The position numbers and the translations under genes were made by a program. This document shows positions 48,264 through 57,243 of a stretch of DNA of 64,000 bases, piece after piece. Source of the stretch: Candidatus Sumerlaeota bacterium. Lineage in GTDB: Bacteria > Sumerlaeota > Sumerlaeia > Sumerlaeales > Sumerlaeaceae. The notes beneath the pieces are model-generated. The model was not told the origin of the DNA and did no database searches. It saw only the letters and a list, made by a program, of their open reading frames with translations. Positions within the stretch are counted from its first letter, which is position 1. Each line of letters starts with the position of its first letter. The DNA lies in contig JAAZBM010000014.1 in assembly GCA_012513815.1 (NCBI GenBank), forward strand, positions 1 through 64,000. Direction: 5' to 3'.

Positions 48264-49532
48264 TTATTTTTCTTTGACTCTTGTGCATTGGCTTCGCACG
48301 GGAAGCGAAATCATACCACGTTCCGTTTGTATGCCATCGTTTTCTATCTGAAGTCGCACAATATTCATGTATGAGTCAATCATTGCTTCCGGGTCATTAG
48401 GTTGACCGGGACGCATCAATCCTATATTTAGGTAGTAATTATCCGCAAGCAGACAATCGGTCGCGAACTCAAATGACACCTGACTCTCACCAGTTGAGAC
48501 AGTGTAGACAACGTTCATGTCTGAACTGAATGCTTTGCACACAGCTCCTTCGCGAATGAGATTCAGACTCCATGCGAGAATACAGTCGCATACGGTCATC
48601 ATATTATTGCTAATACTGACAACGACTCTAATTGTCGCGCCTGCATGAAAGAGATGACATGTTTCTCCGTGGGTATTCAGCATTCGTACATTGCGAATGC
48701 GCAGCGGAGCAGACTCGTGCCCGAAGCGTCCCCCACTCATCAAGCCGGAAATAAGATGATTGTATTCCTGCCGTTCGCTCATACTCAGGCGTTTGAAGAT
48801 ATCACTGTTATAAGCATCGAGCACATCGGAAGCCTTTCCTTGCTGACGAATCTCGCCATCTTGTATCCAAGCCGCAGTGTCGCAAATGGATTCGACAAGT
48901 TCCGATGCATGTGAAACGAAGAGCAGTGTAATACCGTCTGCCTGCATTTTGCGAATACGCTCAAGACATTTATTTTGAAAACGGACATCACCGACCGCCA
49001 GTGCCTCGTCAACGACAAGTATGTCGGGATTGGCATGAATCGCCAGAGCAAAACCAAGACGCAGCAGCATTCCTGCTGAATAGACGCGGACAGGTTCATA
49101 AAAGAAATGACCTATTTCCGCAAATTCCTTAATTGCAGGAATGAGTGCCGTCACCTTTTCGCGATTCATTCCAAGGGCGGCCCCATTGAGATACACATTC
49201 TCGATACCACTCAAGTCTTCATGAAAACCGGCAGTCAATTCAATCAGTCCGGCCACACGCCCATTGACATGCATTGTCCCGGAGGTTGGATGAGTGATAC
49301 CGGCAATCAGGCGCAACAGTGTGCTTTTGCCACAACCATTACTCCCGACAAGTCCCAACGATTCGCCGCGATTGACAGTCAGATTAATATGACGTAAAGC
49401 CCAGACCTCACGACTGTCCGATTCCTTTCGTAATGGGTCATGAGTCGCTAATATAGAATGACGAATTTTGCCTAAGGTCTTCGTTGAACGAGGCAAAAAA
49501 CACTTGCTGACATTTTTGAGTTCTATCATCAT
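48264..49532 (-). CDS. Wzt-like polysaccharide-export ABC transporter ATPase
   Basis: The protein of about 422 residues has an ABC domain with Walker A GSNGCGKST, signature YSAGMLLRLGFALAI and Walker B ILVVDEALAVGD, matching the O-antigen/teichoic-acid export family (Wzt, TagH). The C-terminal 170 residues or so resemble the Wzt carbohydrate-recognition domain (RIRNVRMLNTHGE, then a beta-rich region). I use the ATG pair at 49532/49529 (MMIELKNV) because family N termini begin there. A GTG at 49619 would add 29 residues without homology. No Wzm permease is adjacent, which is unusual since the two are normally paired. Confidence 0.87.
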   Translation of the reverse strand: MMIELKNVSKCFLPRSTKTLGKIRHSILATHDPLRKESDSREVWALRHINLTVNRGESLGLVGSNGCGKSTLLRLIAGITHPTSGTMHVNGRVAGLIELTAGFHEDLSGIENVYLNGAALGMNREKVTALIPAIKEFAEIGHFFYEPVRVYSAGMLLRLGFALAIHANPDILVVDEALAVGDVRFQNKCLERIRKMQADGITLLFVSHASELVESICDTAAWIQDGEIRQQGKASDVLDAYNSDIFKRLSMSERQEYNHLISGLMSGGRFGHESAPLRIRNVRMLNTHGETCHLFHAGATIRVVVSISNNMMTVCDCILAWSLNLIREGAVCKAFSSDMNVVYTVSTGESQVSFEFATDCLLADNYYLNIGLMRPGQPNDPEAMIDSYMNIVRLQIENDGIQTERGMISLPVRSQCTRVKEK

Positions 49533-49846
49533 GATTATTCTGTGAAATACCACAACCGGCCTGATATCCTTAATAAATATTTGTTGTGGGGCGATGTATA
49601 ATGAAACCACATGAGACACATTGTCAGAAATAACAAGTTTTTGTTTTTTTCACGTATCTGCCTTTCGCTCTAATGCGGGGCAGTGCCCCGCTGTTGTTTT
49701 TGTACGGTTGCTGATTTCGTAGCACCGACAAAATCATCCATTCCTTTTTCCCTGATAGCCAACATCACAAAGAGAGCATTGTACTCTATTTGCTTTTCTG
49801 ATGTTTTCGTAAACCCTTTTGTCGCTTATCAAATGAGGTATAGATC
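49533..49846. promoter_or_regulatory. Divergent region with the leuA leader
   Basis: No clear gene lies in these 314 bp. On the plus strand a perfect TATAAT (49597-49602) with a poor -35 could start transcription near 49609. A terminator-like hairpin follows at 49675-49691, and leuA starts 155 bp beyond it. Two tiny open frames precede the hairpin: 10 codons at 49601 and 20 codons at 49611, the latter ending at 49673 directly before the stem. Neither is unusually rich in Leu. The upstream gene for the ABC ATPase is divergent. Confidence 0.5.
49675..49701 (+). terminator. Terminator-like hairpin in the leuA leader
   Basis: GCGGGGCA/TGCCCCGC, an 8-bp perfect GC-rich inverted repeat with one base between the arms, is followed by TGTTGTTTTTG on the plus strand only. 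In practice the inner pairs must open to form a loop. It could end a short leader RNA and so attenuate leuA. Confidence 0.65.
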
Positions 49847-51412
49847 ATGACAGACACAACACCTACCATTCAACAAAACAAAGTTATCGTTTTTGACACA
49901 ACTCTGCGCGATGGTGAGCAATCCCCTGGAGCCACCATGCATCTGCGTGAGAAGATTGACCTTGCGCATCAATTGTCCCGTTTGGGCGTTGACGTTATTG
50001 AAGCCGGTTTCGCGATTGCATCGCCCGGAGACTTCGAGGCAATCAAAACCGTTTCCGACGAAGTTCAAGGACCGGTCATTTGCAGTTTGGCACGAGCCAT
50101 GGAGGCCGATATTGTTCGAGCCGGCGAAGCCCTTGCATCAGCTAAACGCAAACGCATTCACACTTTTATCGCTACGAGCCCTGTGCACCTGACCAAGAAA
50201 CTGATGAAGACCCAAGCAGAAGTCGTTCAGATTGCTTATGATGCCGTGAAGCTTGCTTGCACCTTTACGGATGATGTCGAATTCTCGTGCGAAGACGCAA
50301 GTCGTAGTGATTTGGATTATTTAGTCGAGGTAATCAATGCAGCTATTGAGGCTGGTGCTCGAACGATTAATCTCCCCGACACAGTCGGTTACACAATGCC
50401 ATGGCAGTATGAACAATACTTCGAGTATCTTCGTGCCAAAATCAAAAATCCACAAGGGATTATTCTCTCGGCGCATTGTCACAATGATTTGGGACTGGCA
50501 GTAGCCAACACACTAGCAGCAGTTCGTGCCGGTGCTCGTCAAATCGAGTGTACTGTCAATGGCATCGGCGAACGCGCCGGCAACTGCTCGCTCGAAGAAG
50601 TCGTCATGGCACTGCAGACACGCAAAGATTTCTTTGGGCTGACTACTGGGATTGTGAGCCGTGAATTGTGCCGTACATCTCGACTGGTTACACACATCAC
50701 AGGTCTGCGTGTACAGCGTAACAAAGCGATTGTCGGAGCGAATGCATTTGCGCATGAAGCCGGAATTCATCAGGACGGTGTGCTGAAGGCGCGTGACACC
50801 TATGAAATCATGCGCTCGGAAGATGTCGGTTGGACTGGGGATTCGATGGTTTTGGGCAAACATAGCGGACGTCATGCGGTCAAAGCATGTTTGCAAGAAC
50901 TGGGTTGGAGCAATCTACAAGACGCCATTGTTGACAAAATATTCGCACGCTTCAAGGCGTTGTGTGACAAGAAAAAAGAAATCTTTAATGATGATTTGGA
51001 AGCTCTGGCTCAGGACGAACTGGGACTGGATGGGATGCCGTTTGTGCTTGAGCATATCAGTTTCTATGGCGGCGATCATGCCATTCCGACAGCTTCCGTT
51101 CACATGACAACCCCCGACGGGTCAGTCTCCGATTCGGCTGTTGGCAATGGTCCTGTCGATGCCGTTTTCCAAACGTTACAGCGCATCACGAATATTGCCG
51201 TGACTTTGGACGAGTATAGCATCGAGGCCATCACGGGTGGTACTGATGCTTTGGGTTTCGTGAGTGTTTCGGTTAATGCCGACAATCGCAAATGGCGTGG
51301 CAGAGCAGCAGACACAGATATCATTATCGCAAGTGCCAAGGCTTTTGTTAATGCAATTAACAAAATCAAGAAGGCGCGGGATTTTGCCGCGCAAGATGCT
51401 GACTCCAAATAG
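49847..51412 (+). CDS. leuA: 2-isopropylmalate synthase
   Basis: LeuA joins acetyl-CoA and 2-oxoisovalerate in the first step of leucine synthesis. The 521-residue long-form enzyme has the N-terminal FDTTLRDGEQSPGATM, the metal motif HCHNDLGLAVANTLA, GAxQIECTVNGIGERAGN, and a C-terminal allosteric LeuA-dimer domain (about residues 385-510) that normally senses leucine. No other leu or ilv genes are adjacent. Homocitrate or citramalate synthases are relatives, but the HEAGIHQDG segment and length fit LeuA. GAGG lies 9 bp before the ATG. Confidence 0.94.
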   Translation: MTDTTPTIQQNKVIVFDTTLRDGEQSPGATMHLREKIDLAHQLSRLGVDVIEAGFAIASPGDFEAIKTVSDEVQGPVICSLARAMEADIVRAGEALASAKRKRIHTFIATSPVHLTKKLMKTQAEVVQIAYDAVKLACTFTDDVEFSCEDASRSDLDYLVEVINAAIEAGARTINLPDTVGYTMPWQYEQYFEYLRAKIKNPQGIILSAHCHNDLGLAVANTLAAVRAGARQIECTVNGIGERAGNCSLEEVVMALQTRKDFFGLTTGIVSRELCRTSRLVTHITGLRVQRNKAIVGANAFAHEAGIHQDGVLKARDTYEIMRSEDVGWTGDSMVLGKHSGRHAVKACLQELGWSNLQDAIVDKIFARFKALCDKKKEIFNDDLEALAQDELGLDGMPFVLEHISFYGGDHAIPTASVHMTTPDGSVSDSAVGNGPVDAVFQTLQRITNIAVTLDEYSIEAITGGTDALGFVSVSVNADNRKWRGRAADTDIIIASAKAFVNAINKIKKARDFAAQDADSK

Positions 51413-51437
51413 TCGAGTCTCTATAGAAATTATATCA

Positions 51438-51471
51438 AAAGCGGTGTGTGAGTTAAGTCGCACACCGCTTT
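51438..51471. terminator. Bidirectional terminator between leuA and aspS
   Basis: A perfect 11-bp stem (AAAGCGGTGTG/CACACCGCTTT) with a 12-nt loop carries A and T runs at both ends, in the 78-bp gap between convergent stops. Confidence 0.92.
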
Positions 51472-51490
51472 ATATCTATCTGAATGATTT

Positions 51491-53326
51491 TTACTTTGTC
51501 TCCGGCGGCAAATCTACTTTGATATAGACTTCCTTAAGTTGAGCATCCGTAATCTGAGATGGCGCTTCCGACATCAAGTCGGTGCCACTTTGCGTCTTGG
51601 GGAAGGCGATGACTTCACGAATATTCGTCTCGCCCAACAGGAGCATGAGCATTCTGTCTACGCCGAATGCAAGACCACCATGGGGCGGAGCGCCAAACGA
51701 AAGAGCATTGAGTAAGAATCCGAATTTGTCCTGCGCTTCCTCTTCGCCAATGTTGATGGCACGGAATAATAAACTCTGCACATCCGCACGATGAATACGA
51801 ATCGAGCCACCGCCCATCTCTTCGCCGTTCACTGCCAAGTCGTAGGCAAGCGCCCGAACGCCTTTGAGCGGATGATCGTCAGGATGAACATTTTTGAACT
51901 TGTCCGGATCCGCGACATACTCTTCCATTTTTGGAGTATCCTCGCTCACCCAAGCTGTGAACGGATGATGCGAAGGTGTATACACTTTGTCCCGTTCGGA
52001 ATACTCGAACAACGGGAAGTCAACAATCCATGCGAAGGAGAATGCCTTTGGGTCATAGAGTTTCATATCACTTGCAAGTTTTTGACGCAAAGCACCAAGG
52101 GCATCACAAACGACTTTTTCTCTGTCAGCAACGATGAAGATGATATCGCCCACTTCGGCTTTGACAGCGGCAACAAACTCCGCTGTTTTTTCGGGGGTAA
52201 GGAATTTTGCCAATGGCGACTGCAACTCGTTTTCCTGAACCTTGAACCAAGCAAGACCTTTAGCATCGTAGACACCAACGAAAGCAGTGTAGTCATCGAT
52301 TTGCTTGCGGCTGAGGGCTGCTCCGCCCGGGAGGCGCAACGCACGAATACGGCCACGCTTGGCAATCACATTCGAGAAGACTTTGATTTCAACATCGCGG
52401 AACAAATCGGTCACTTCCGTAATGGACAAATCATAACGCAAATCCGGCTTGTCACTGCCGTATTTCAACATCGACTCTGCATAGGGAAGGCGCTTGAATG
52501 GACGGGGAATGTCTATGCCTTTGCATTCTTTCCATACATTGCACACCAGATTCTCGACATAGTCAAACATCTCTTCCGGAGTAATGAAAGAAGCTTCGAT
52601 ATCAATCTGCGTGAATTCCGGTTGACGGTTTGCGCGCAAGTCCTCATCGCGGAAACAGGTCGCGATTTGGAAGTACTTGTCATAGCCAGCAACCATGAGC
52701 AATTGTTTGAACAACTGTGGTGACTGAGGCAGAGCGAAAAAGTTTCCGGGGCTCAAGCGAGCGGGAACAAGGAAATCGCGGGCGCCTTCAGGCGTGCTCT
52801 TGGTCAGAATAGGAGTCGTAAATTCGATAAAACCTTGGTCACTCAATGACTTGCGAACAACCTGATAGAGTTTGTGACGCATCATGAACTTCTTCTGCAT
52901 CTCAGGACGGCGCAAATCAAGAAAACGATATTTGAGGCGAATGTCCTCGGATGTTTTGGCATAATCATCCAGTTTGAATGGCAAAATGCGTGCAGTGTTG
53001 AGAATCTCGAAATCCTTTACAAGGACTTCAATTTCGCCTGTATGCATTTTCGCGTTGATGGTTCCCTCGGGACGACGGCGAACCTTTCCCTCGATTGCCA
53101 ACACATATTCGTCACGCAATCCGTGAGCAGTCGCGAATTTGTCAACCAAGACATCGGGATCAAATACGACTTGGCAGATGCCTGTTCTGTCACGTAAGTC
53201 GACAAAGATGATTCCGCCATGGTCACGGCGGCTGTGAGCCCAACCTTTAAGGACAATTGTTTCGTCAATGTTTGCTGCGGTTACCTGGCCGCAATAGTAA
53301 GACCGTTTTTTGTTGGTAAAATCCAT
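51491..53326 (-). CDS. aspS: Aspartyl-tRNA synthetase, bacterial type
   Basis: AspRS charges tRNA-Asp. The 611-residue class II enzyme has an N-terminal OB-fold anticodon domain (GGIIFVDLRDRTGICQVVFD), motif 2 (CFRDEDLRANRQPEFTQIDIE), an inserted GAD domain of about 110 residues (present only in the bacterial type), and motif 3 (GLAFGVDRMLMLLLG). Whether it also charges tRNA-Asn depends on whether AsnRS and GatCAB exist elsewhere. GAGA precedes the ATG; it starts 46 bp from the stop of rdgB on the same strand. Confidence 0.97.
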   Translation of the reverse strand: MDFTNKKRSYYCGQVTAANIDETIVLKGWAHSRRDHGGIIFVDLRDRTGICQVVFDPDVLVDKFATAHGLRDEYVLAIEGKVRRRPEGTINAKMHTGEIEVLVKDFEILNTARILPFKLDDYAKTSEDIRLKYRFLDLRRPEMQKKFMMRHKLYQVVRKSLSDQGFIEFTTPILTKSTPEGARDFLVPARLSPGNFFALPQSPQLFKQLLMVAGYDKYFQIATCFRDEDLRANRQPEFTQIDIEASFITPEEMFDYVENLVCNVWKECKGIDIPRPFKRLPYAESMLKYGSDKPDLRYDLSITEVTDLFRDVEIKVFSNVIAKRGRIRALRLPGGAALSRKQIDDYTAFVGVYDAKGLAWFKVQENELQSPLAKFLTPEKTAEFVAAVKAEVGDIIFIVADREKVVCDALGALRQKLASDMKLYDPKAFSFAWIVDFPLFEYSERDKVYTPSHHPFTAWVSEDTPKMEEYVADPDKFKNVHPDDHPLKGVRALAYDLAVNGEEMGGGSIRIHRADVQSLLFRAINIGEEEAQDKFGFLLNALSFGAPPHGGLAFGVDRMLMLLLGETNIREVIAFPKTQSGTDLMSEAPSQITDAQLKEVYIKVDLPPETK

Positions 53327-53372
53327 TACACTATCTCTATTATAATTTTGCTAATAACCAGTTAATATACCA

Positions 53373-53981
53373 CTATATTGCGCTGTACATCAAAAGTTGC
53401 ATTGTCGCTAATGCTTTTCCACGATGGCTGATTGCGTTTTTCTCTTCCATTGATAATTCCGCCATTGTTTTGTTGAAGGACGGAAGATAAAAGATGGGGT
53501 CATACCCAAAGCCGCTGTTTCCTCGCATTGTGTCAATAATCTGTCCTTCGACTGTTCCAACTACGGCGATACAGGAAGCTGCCTGAGAATCTGTTTTGCT
53601 CGGAATTACGAGTGCCATGGCGCAGACAAACCGTGCCGAACGCAAGGCAGGATTTGTTATCGTGGACATCTCTTTCAGAACACGATCGATTCTCGCCTGA
53701 GGGGTCTCCGCGTATCGAGCACTGTATATCCCGGGCGCACCCCCAAGACTATCGATAACAAGCCCCGAGTCATCTGCCAGTGCGGGCATCCCCGTACGCA
53801 AGGCATAGTGTTCGGCCTTGAGTTTCGCGTTCTCAAGAAATGTCGAACCATCTTCGACAGGTTCGCTGATGTCAGGATAGGACGAAGGCGTAACCACCTC
53901 AATGCGCTCCCCCAACATCCTCTTGACCTCGACAACCTTGTTCGGATTATTCGTGGCCAACAATAGTGATTTCTTCATCAT
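53373..53981 (-). CDS. rdgB: Non-canonical purine NTP pyrophosphatase (XTP/dITP diphosphatase)
   Basis: RdgB/HAM1 hydrolyses dITP, XTP and ITP to monophosphates, keeping deaminated purines out of nucleic acid. The 202-residue length is normal. Motifs are LLATNNPNKVVEV at the N terminus, ALADDSGLVIDSLGGAPGIYSARYA and the C-terminal GFGYDPIFYLP...KNAISHRGKAL. It is upstream of aspS and divergent from rpmG. Two adjacent Met codons give a one-residue start ambiguity. Confidence 0.95.
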   Translation of the reverse strand: MMKKSLLLATNNPNKVVEVKRMLGERIEVVTPSSYPDISEPVEDGSTFLENAKLKAEHYALRTGMPALADDSGLVIDSLGGAPGIYSARYAETPQARIDRVLKEMSTITNPALRSARFVCAMALVIPSKTDSQAASCIAVVGTVEGQIIDTMRGNSGFGYDPIFYLPSFNKTMAELSMEEKNAISHRGKALATMQLLMYSAI

Positions 53982-54106
53982 AAACCTTTGTATTTAGTTA
54001 TCAGTATGCAGATACACACTGGTCGTGTATATTTTATAGACATTGTTTTGGAATAGAAACGAAAAAGCAAAGTACTTAAATCGGCGACAATTTTTGGAGA
54101 AAGATC

Positions 54107-54268
54107 ATGGCTAAGAAAGTAAATCGCGTACATGTTAAGCTTCGCAGCACAGAAAGCCCCCACATGTATCACACGACTAAGAACAAACAAACAATGCCCC
54201 AGCGCATGGAAATTAAGAAGTACGATCCCGTAGTTCGTAAGCATGTGCTCTATAAGGAAGAGAAGTAA
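54107..54268 (+). CDS. rpmG: 50S ribosomal protein L33 (bL33)
   Basis: The 53-residue protein starts [17 protein letters not shown] and ends [15 protein letters not shown], the bL33 pattern. The two CxxC zinc pairs of the zinc-binding form are absent, so this is the zinc-free paralogue type. GGAGA lies about 6 bp before the ATG. It is transcribed alone, between rdgB (divergent) and its own terminator, rather than with secE and nusG. Confidence 0.95.
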   Translation: MAKKVNRVHVKLRSTESPHMYHTTKNKQTMPQRMEIKKYDPVVRKHVLYKEEK

Positions 54269-54293
54269 CAATCCTTCCGGATGTGCTAAATTT

Positions 54294-54330
54294 TACACCA
54301 GTCACTTGTGGATTGGTGTATTTTTAGTTT
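54294..54330 (+). terminator. Terminator of rpmG
   Basis: TACACCA/TGGTGTA forms a 7-bp stem with a 13-nt loop followed by TTTTTAGTTT, 26 bp past the stop. Confidence 0.85.
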
Positions 54331-54376
54331 AGGATGTTTTATGCAACAGACTTCGAAATGAGGAAAGGTCATAAAT

Positions 54377-55309
54377 ATGGAATCAAAGCAAGAACAGATT
54401 CGACATCTTGTCAAGGAACATAACGCCATCATTGTGGCTCATTATTATGAACCGGATGATATTCAGGCAATTGCTGACCATCTTGGAGACAGCTTGGCGC
54501 TTTGCCTCGAAGCGCAGAAAACTACGGCAGACATCATTATTTTCTGTGGCGTACATTTCATGGCTGAATCCGCGAAGATTCTCAACCCAAGCAAAACCGT
54601 TATGCTGCCCGTGCCTTCTGCCCGTTGCCTGATGGCAGATACAATCTCTGCAAAAAGTTTGTCCGCATGGCGGGCACAACAGCCAGAAGGCGCCCCCATT
54701 GTCACGTACGTTAACTCGACCGCTGAAGTCAAAGCGCTGAGTGATATTTGCTGTACCTCTGCCAATGCGGCCTCGGTTGTTCGAAGCCTTCCTGACAAGA
54801 CGGTGCTCTTCACACCAGACAGGAATCTTGCCCACTGGGTACAGACAAAAGTTCCTGAGAAGAATATCATCGCTTATGATGGTGCTTGTCCAATTCACGA
54901 TATTTTACGAGCAGCCGATGTCCAATCAATCCTTGCGAAACATCCGGACGCGATGTTGCTTGCGCACCCTGAATGTCGGGACGAGGTTTTACGTTTGGCA
55001 CACATGGTCACGTCAACTTCGGGTATGTTTAAAGCCGTTGGCATGCATCCTGAGATTAAGACTTTTGTGCTAGCAACGGAGAGTGGAATTTTATACCTGA
55101 TGCACAAACAGTATCCCGACAAAAACTTCATTATTGCCGACGCCGATAACGGCCAGCGAATGAGGTGCCCATATATGAAAGAGACCACCCTTGACAGCAT
55201 TCTTTCGTGCTTCGCTCATCCGGAGTTGCACACCGTTGATGTCGCCCCGGAAATTGCCCAAAATGCACGACGAGCGCTCGAACGAATGATGACAGTTCCA
55301 CGGGACTAA
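54377..55309 (+). CDS. nadA: Quinolinate synthase A
   Basis: NadA condenses iminoaspartate with dihydroxyacetone phosphate to quinolinate in de novo NAD synthesis, using a 4Fe-4S cluster. The 310-residue short-form protein has AHYYEPDDIQAIADHLGDSL near the N terminus and three cysteines in the ligand positions: Cys84 (SARCLMAD), Cys171 (GACPIH) and Cys264 (MRCPYM). No nadB or nadC is adjacent. With pncA-pncB at 24919-27032 the cell appears to have both NAD routes. The region 55310-55406 after it holds a weak hairpin (CGTTGA/TCAACG) and no gene. Confidence 0.96.
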   Translation: MESKQEQIRHLVKEHNAIIVAHYYEPDDIQAIADHLGDSLALCLEAQKTTADIIIFCGVHFMAESAKILNPSKTVMLPVPSARCLMADTISAKSLSAWRAQQPEGAPIVTYVNSTAEVKALSDICCTSANAASVVRSLPDKTVLFTPDRNLAHWVQTKVPEKNIIAYDGACPIHDILRAADVQSILAKHPDAMLLAHPECRDEVLRLAHMVTSTSGMFKAVGMHPEIKTFVLATESGILYLMHKQYPDKNFIIADADNGQRMRCPYMKETTLDSILSCFAHPELHTVDVAPEIAQNARRALERMMTVPRD

Positions 55310-55406
55310 ACCACTTATGTTCGTTGATGAAAGCCTCAACGATATTGTATTCTATATTAATTGATGTTTATCCAAACACCATAAAACTATATTAAGGAGA
55401 TCTCAG

Positions 55407-57125
55407 ATGTATAAACCACTGAGCTTCGTCAAAACCGCAACAGTATGCCTTGCTTTGACTTTAGGAGCCCCTGTTGTCGCGCAAGAACTTCCCACAGCAA
55501 TGGCCACCATTGGTATTACAGATATCAATAGTATCATTGATAATGCCAGTGTTGTGACGGAGAAGTTTGATGCAAAATTTTCAGCCGTACAGCTTAAAAT
55601 GTTAGCTGGAATGACATTTAACGACCCATCACTTTCTGGTTTTGGCAACAATGCTGGTGCTGTAGGTTACTTCACCGAAGACCAGAGTATCGTTGCTTTC
55701 TTAGAAGTGTCAAAGGATAAAGCCCCTGAGTATGTCCGTAACCTTAAGAAGATGAACATCTCGGCGGAAGTCATTGATGATATGGTAATGCTCTCGACCG
55801 CGAAAGAGAAAAACGCTGTCAGTGCCGCCAAGAAGTATGCGCCTCTGGCAAAAGCTTATCTTTCGGTTGAAAAGGCCCCGGCTATTGAGGCCAATATGAA
55901 TGTGGACGCTTTTCTGAATGTCTTTGGCCCTCAGGTTGACAAGACGATTGCCACATTGGAAGAAACAGCAAAGAAGGTGACTGAGAGCAAAGAAGCGACA
56001 GATGATGATAAGGCAAGTGCAAAGTTTATCTATGGTGTAGCGATGTTTATTAACAGCTTTGCAAAACAGCTCAACGTCTTGGAACTCAGCTTCCTGTTTG
56101 GACAAGAGAATTTCGATATCAATTATGCAATCGAAGCGAAGAGCGGCACGAACCTTGCCAATGTGATTGCTCTGCCGACAAAAGAAATCAATCTTGATTA
56201 CTTGAAGTATGTCCCAATTACGGACGAGACCGTTGGCTATTCCGTTTATACTAGCGAAGAAGAAGGCGCTAATGCCAAAGCAATCGAGTTCTTTCAAACT
56301 GAAATAGAACCGATTCTGCAAAAGGTTGGCATCGATGCCAAGGAGACAATAGAGAAGTTGAAAGGCTTGGCTAAGCTCTCCGATGAAGCTTTTGGTAGTG
56401 CATGTGGTGCTTCGTCCTATGACATGAAGAACATCAACAACAATGGCCAGACACAGTACTTTGTCTTTGATTTGAAAGATGCCGCAAAAGCTCAGGCTCT
56501 TGCCAAAGATTGCTGCACAATTGGCAATGATTTGCTGAAGACTCTGTTTGCCAAAGTCACAAGCAATACCATTTCGATAAAGTATAACGAGAAGGTCGGT
56601 GAATACAAGAGTGTTCCCTTTGACTCAATCACAATCGAGGGTATAGATGCGCTTAATTCCTCCATCAAGATGGCAGCAGTTAACAACAAGGCATTGCTTG
56701 TTGTGAATGGCGACCTTGACAAGCTCATCGACTTGGCAAATACACCGAACGAAAAGACCCCCGAAGTGGCAGCGTTGGCAAAAGTCCCGGCCGGAGCAAA
56801 GGCTGTTATGCTCAGTTCAACCAATATTGGCAAGATGCTGCAGCAGGTTCTCGAAGGAATTCCAACCGACAAAACCAGCACAGAATCTCTGGCTATGTTT
56901 GAGGCAAACAAAGCGAGACTGACAAATCTGCCCACCCTTTCTTTCTTTGTAGCAAAGAAAGACAACTCTATCATGGTCGGCACAAGCATTCCGTCAAAGT
57001 TCTTGGTTGAAACAGCTGTGCTTGTCAAAGATATCATGAATGAACAAGAAGCAGCAAGTGCGGCAGAAGGTATTCCTGCGGATAACGTAACAACAGACTC
57101 CGCAACGACGACCTCTACCAAATAA
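55407..57125 (+). CDS. Secreted protein of unknown function
   Basis: The 572-residue protein has a signal peptide (FVKTATVCLALTLGAPVVAQ, likely cut after the VAQ or nearby). The mature part is rich in Ala, Lys, Asn and Thr with alternating helical and beta stretches, as in proteins with repeated alpha/beta modules, and ends in a Thr/Ser-rich tail. I recognise no domain. AAGGAG stands 8 bp before the ATG and a 12-bp terminator stem follows, so it is an independent, well-expressed transcript. A periplasmic structural or binding role is a guess. Confidence 0.7.
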   Translation: MYKPLSFVKTATVCLALTLGAPVVAQELPTAMATIGITDINSIIDNASVVTEKFDAKFSAVQLKMLAGMTFNDPSLSGFGNNAGAVGYFTEDQSIVAFLEVSKDKAPEYVRNLKKMNISAEVIDDMVMLSTAKEKNAVSAAKKYAPLAKAYLSVEKAPAIEANMNVDAFLNVFGPQVDKTIATLEETAKKVTESKEATDDDKASAKFIYGVAMFINSFAKQLNVLELSFLFGQENFDINYAIEAKSGTNLANVIALPTKEINLDYLKYVPITDETVGYSVYTSEEEGANAKAIEFFQTEIEPILQKVGIDAKETIEKLKGLAKLSDEAFGSACGASSYDMKNINNNGQTQYFVFDLKDAAKAQALAKDCCTIGNDLLKTLFAKVTSNTISIKYNEKVGEYKSVPFDSITIEGIDALNSSIKMAAVNNKALLVVNGDLDKLIDLANTPNEKTPEVAALAKVPAGAKAVMLSSTNIGKMLQQVLEGIPTDKTSTESLAMFEANKARLTNLPTLSFFVAKKDNSIMVGTSIPSKFLVETAVLVKDIMNEQEAASAAEGIPADNVTTDSATTTSTK

Positions 57126-57147
57126 AAGAAGTCAATAAACAGTAATA

Positions 57148-57180
57148 GGGACATGATTCTCGATGAGGGAATCATGTCCC
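57148..57180 (+). terminator. Terminator of the secreted protein gene
   Basis: A perfect 12-bp stem (GGGACATGATTC/GAATCATGTCCC) with a 9-nt loop is followed by TTATTATG. It also overlaps the upstream ATG of the cupin frame at 57163, which argues against that start. Confidence 0.85.
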
Positions 57181-57243
57181 TTATTATGTAAAGAGAAGGG
57201 CAATCTCACGGTAAATTGTTCTCAAGGAAGTATGGGTAACGAC

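Noticed and set aside
49611-49673. 20-codon open frame ending just before the leuA leader hairpin, as a leader peptide
   Set aside because: Leu codons are few and scattered, the start would sit at or near the 5' end of the transcript, and no ribosome site is seen.
49675-49846. T-box riboswitch upstream of leuA
   Set aside because: No conserved T-box sequence or specifier-loop arrangement can be found.
51791-52723. 310-codon open frame on the plus strand opposite aspS
   Set aside because: It is fully antisense to a well conserved tRNA synthetase and shows no protein motif; a reading-frame shadow.
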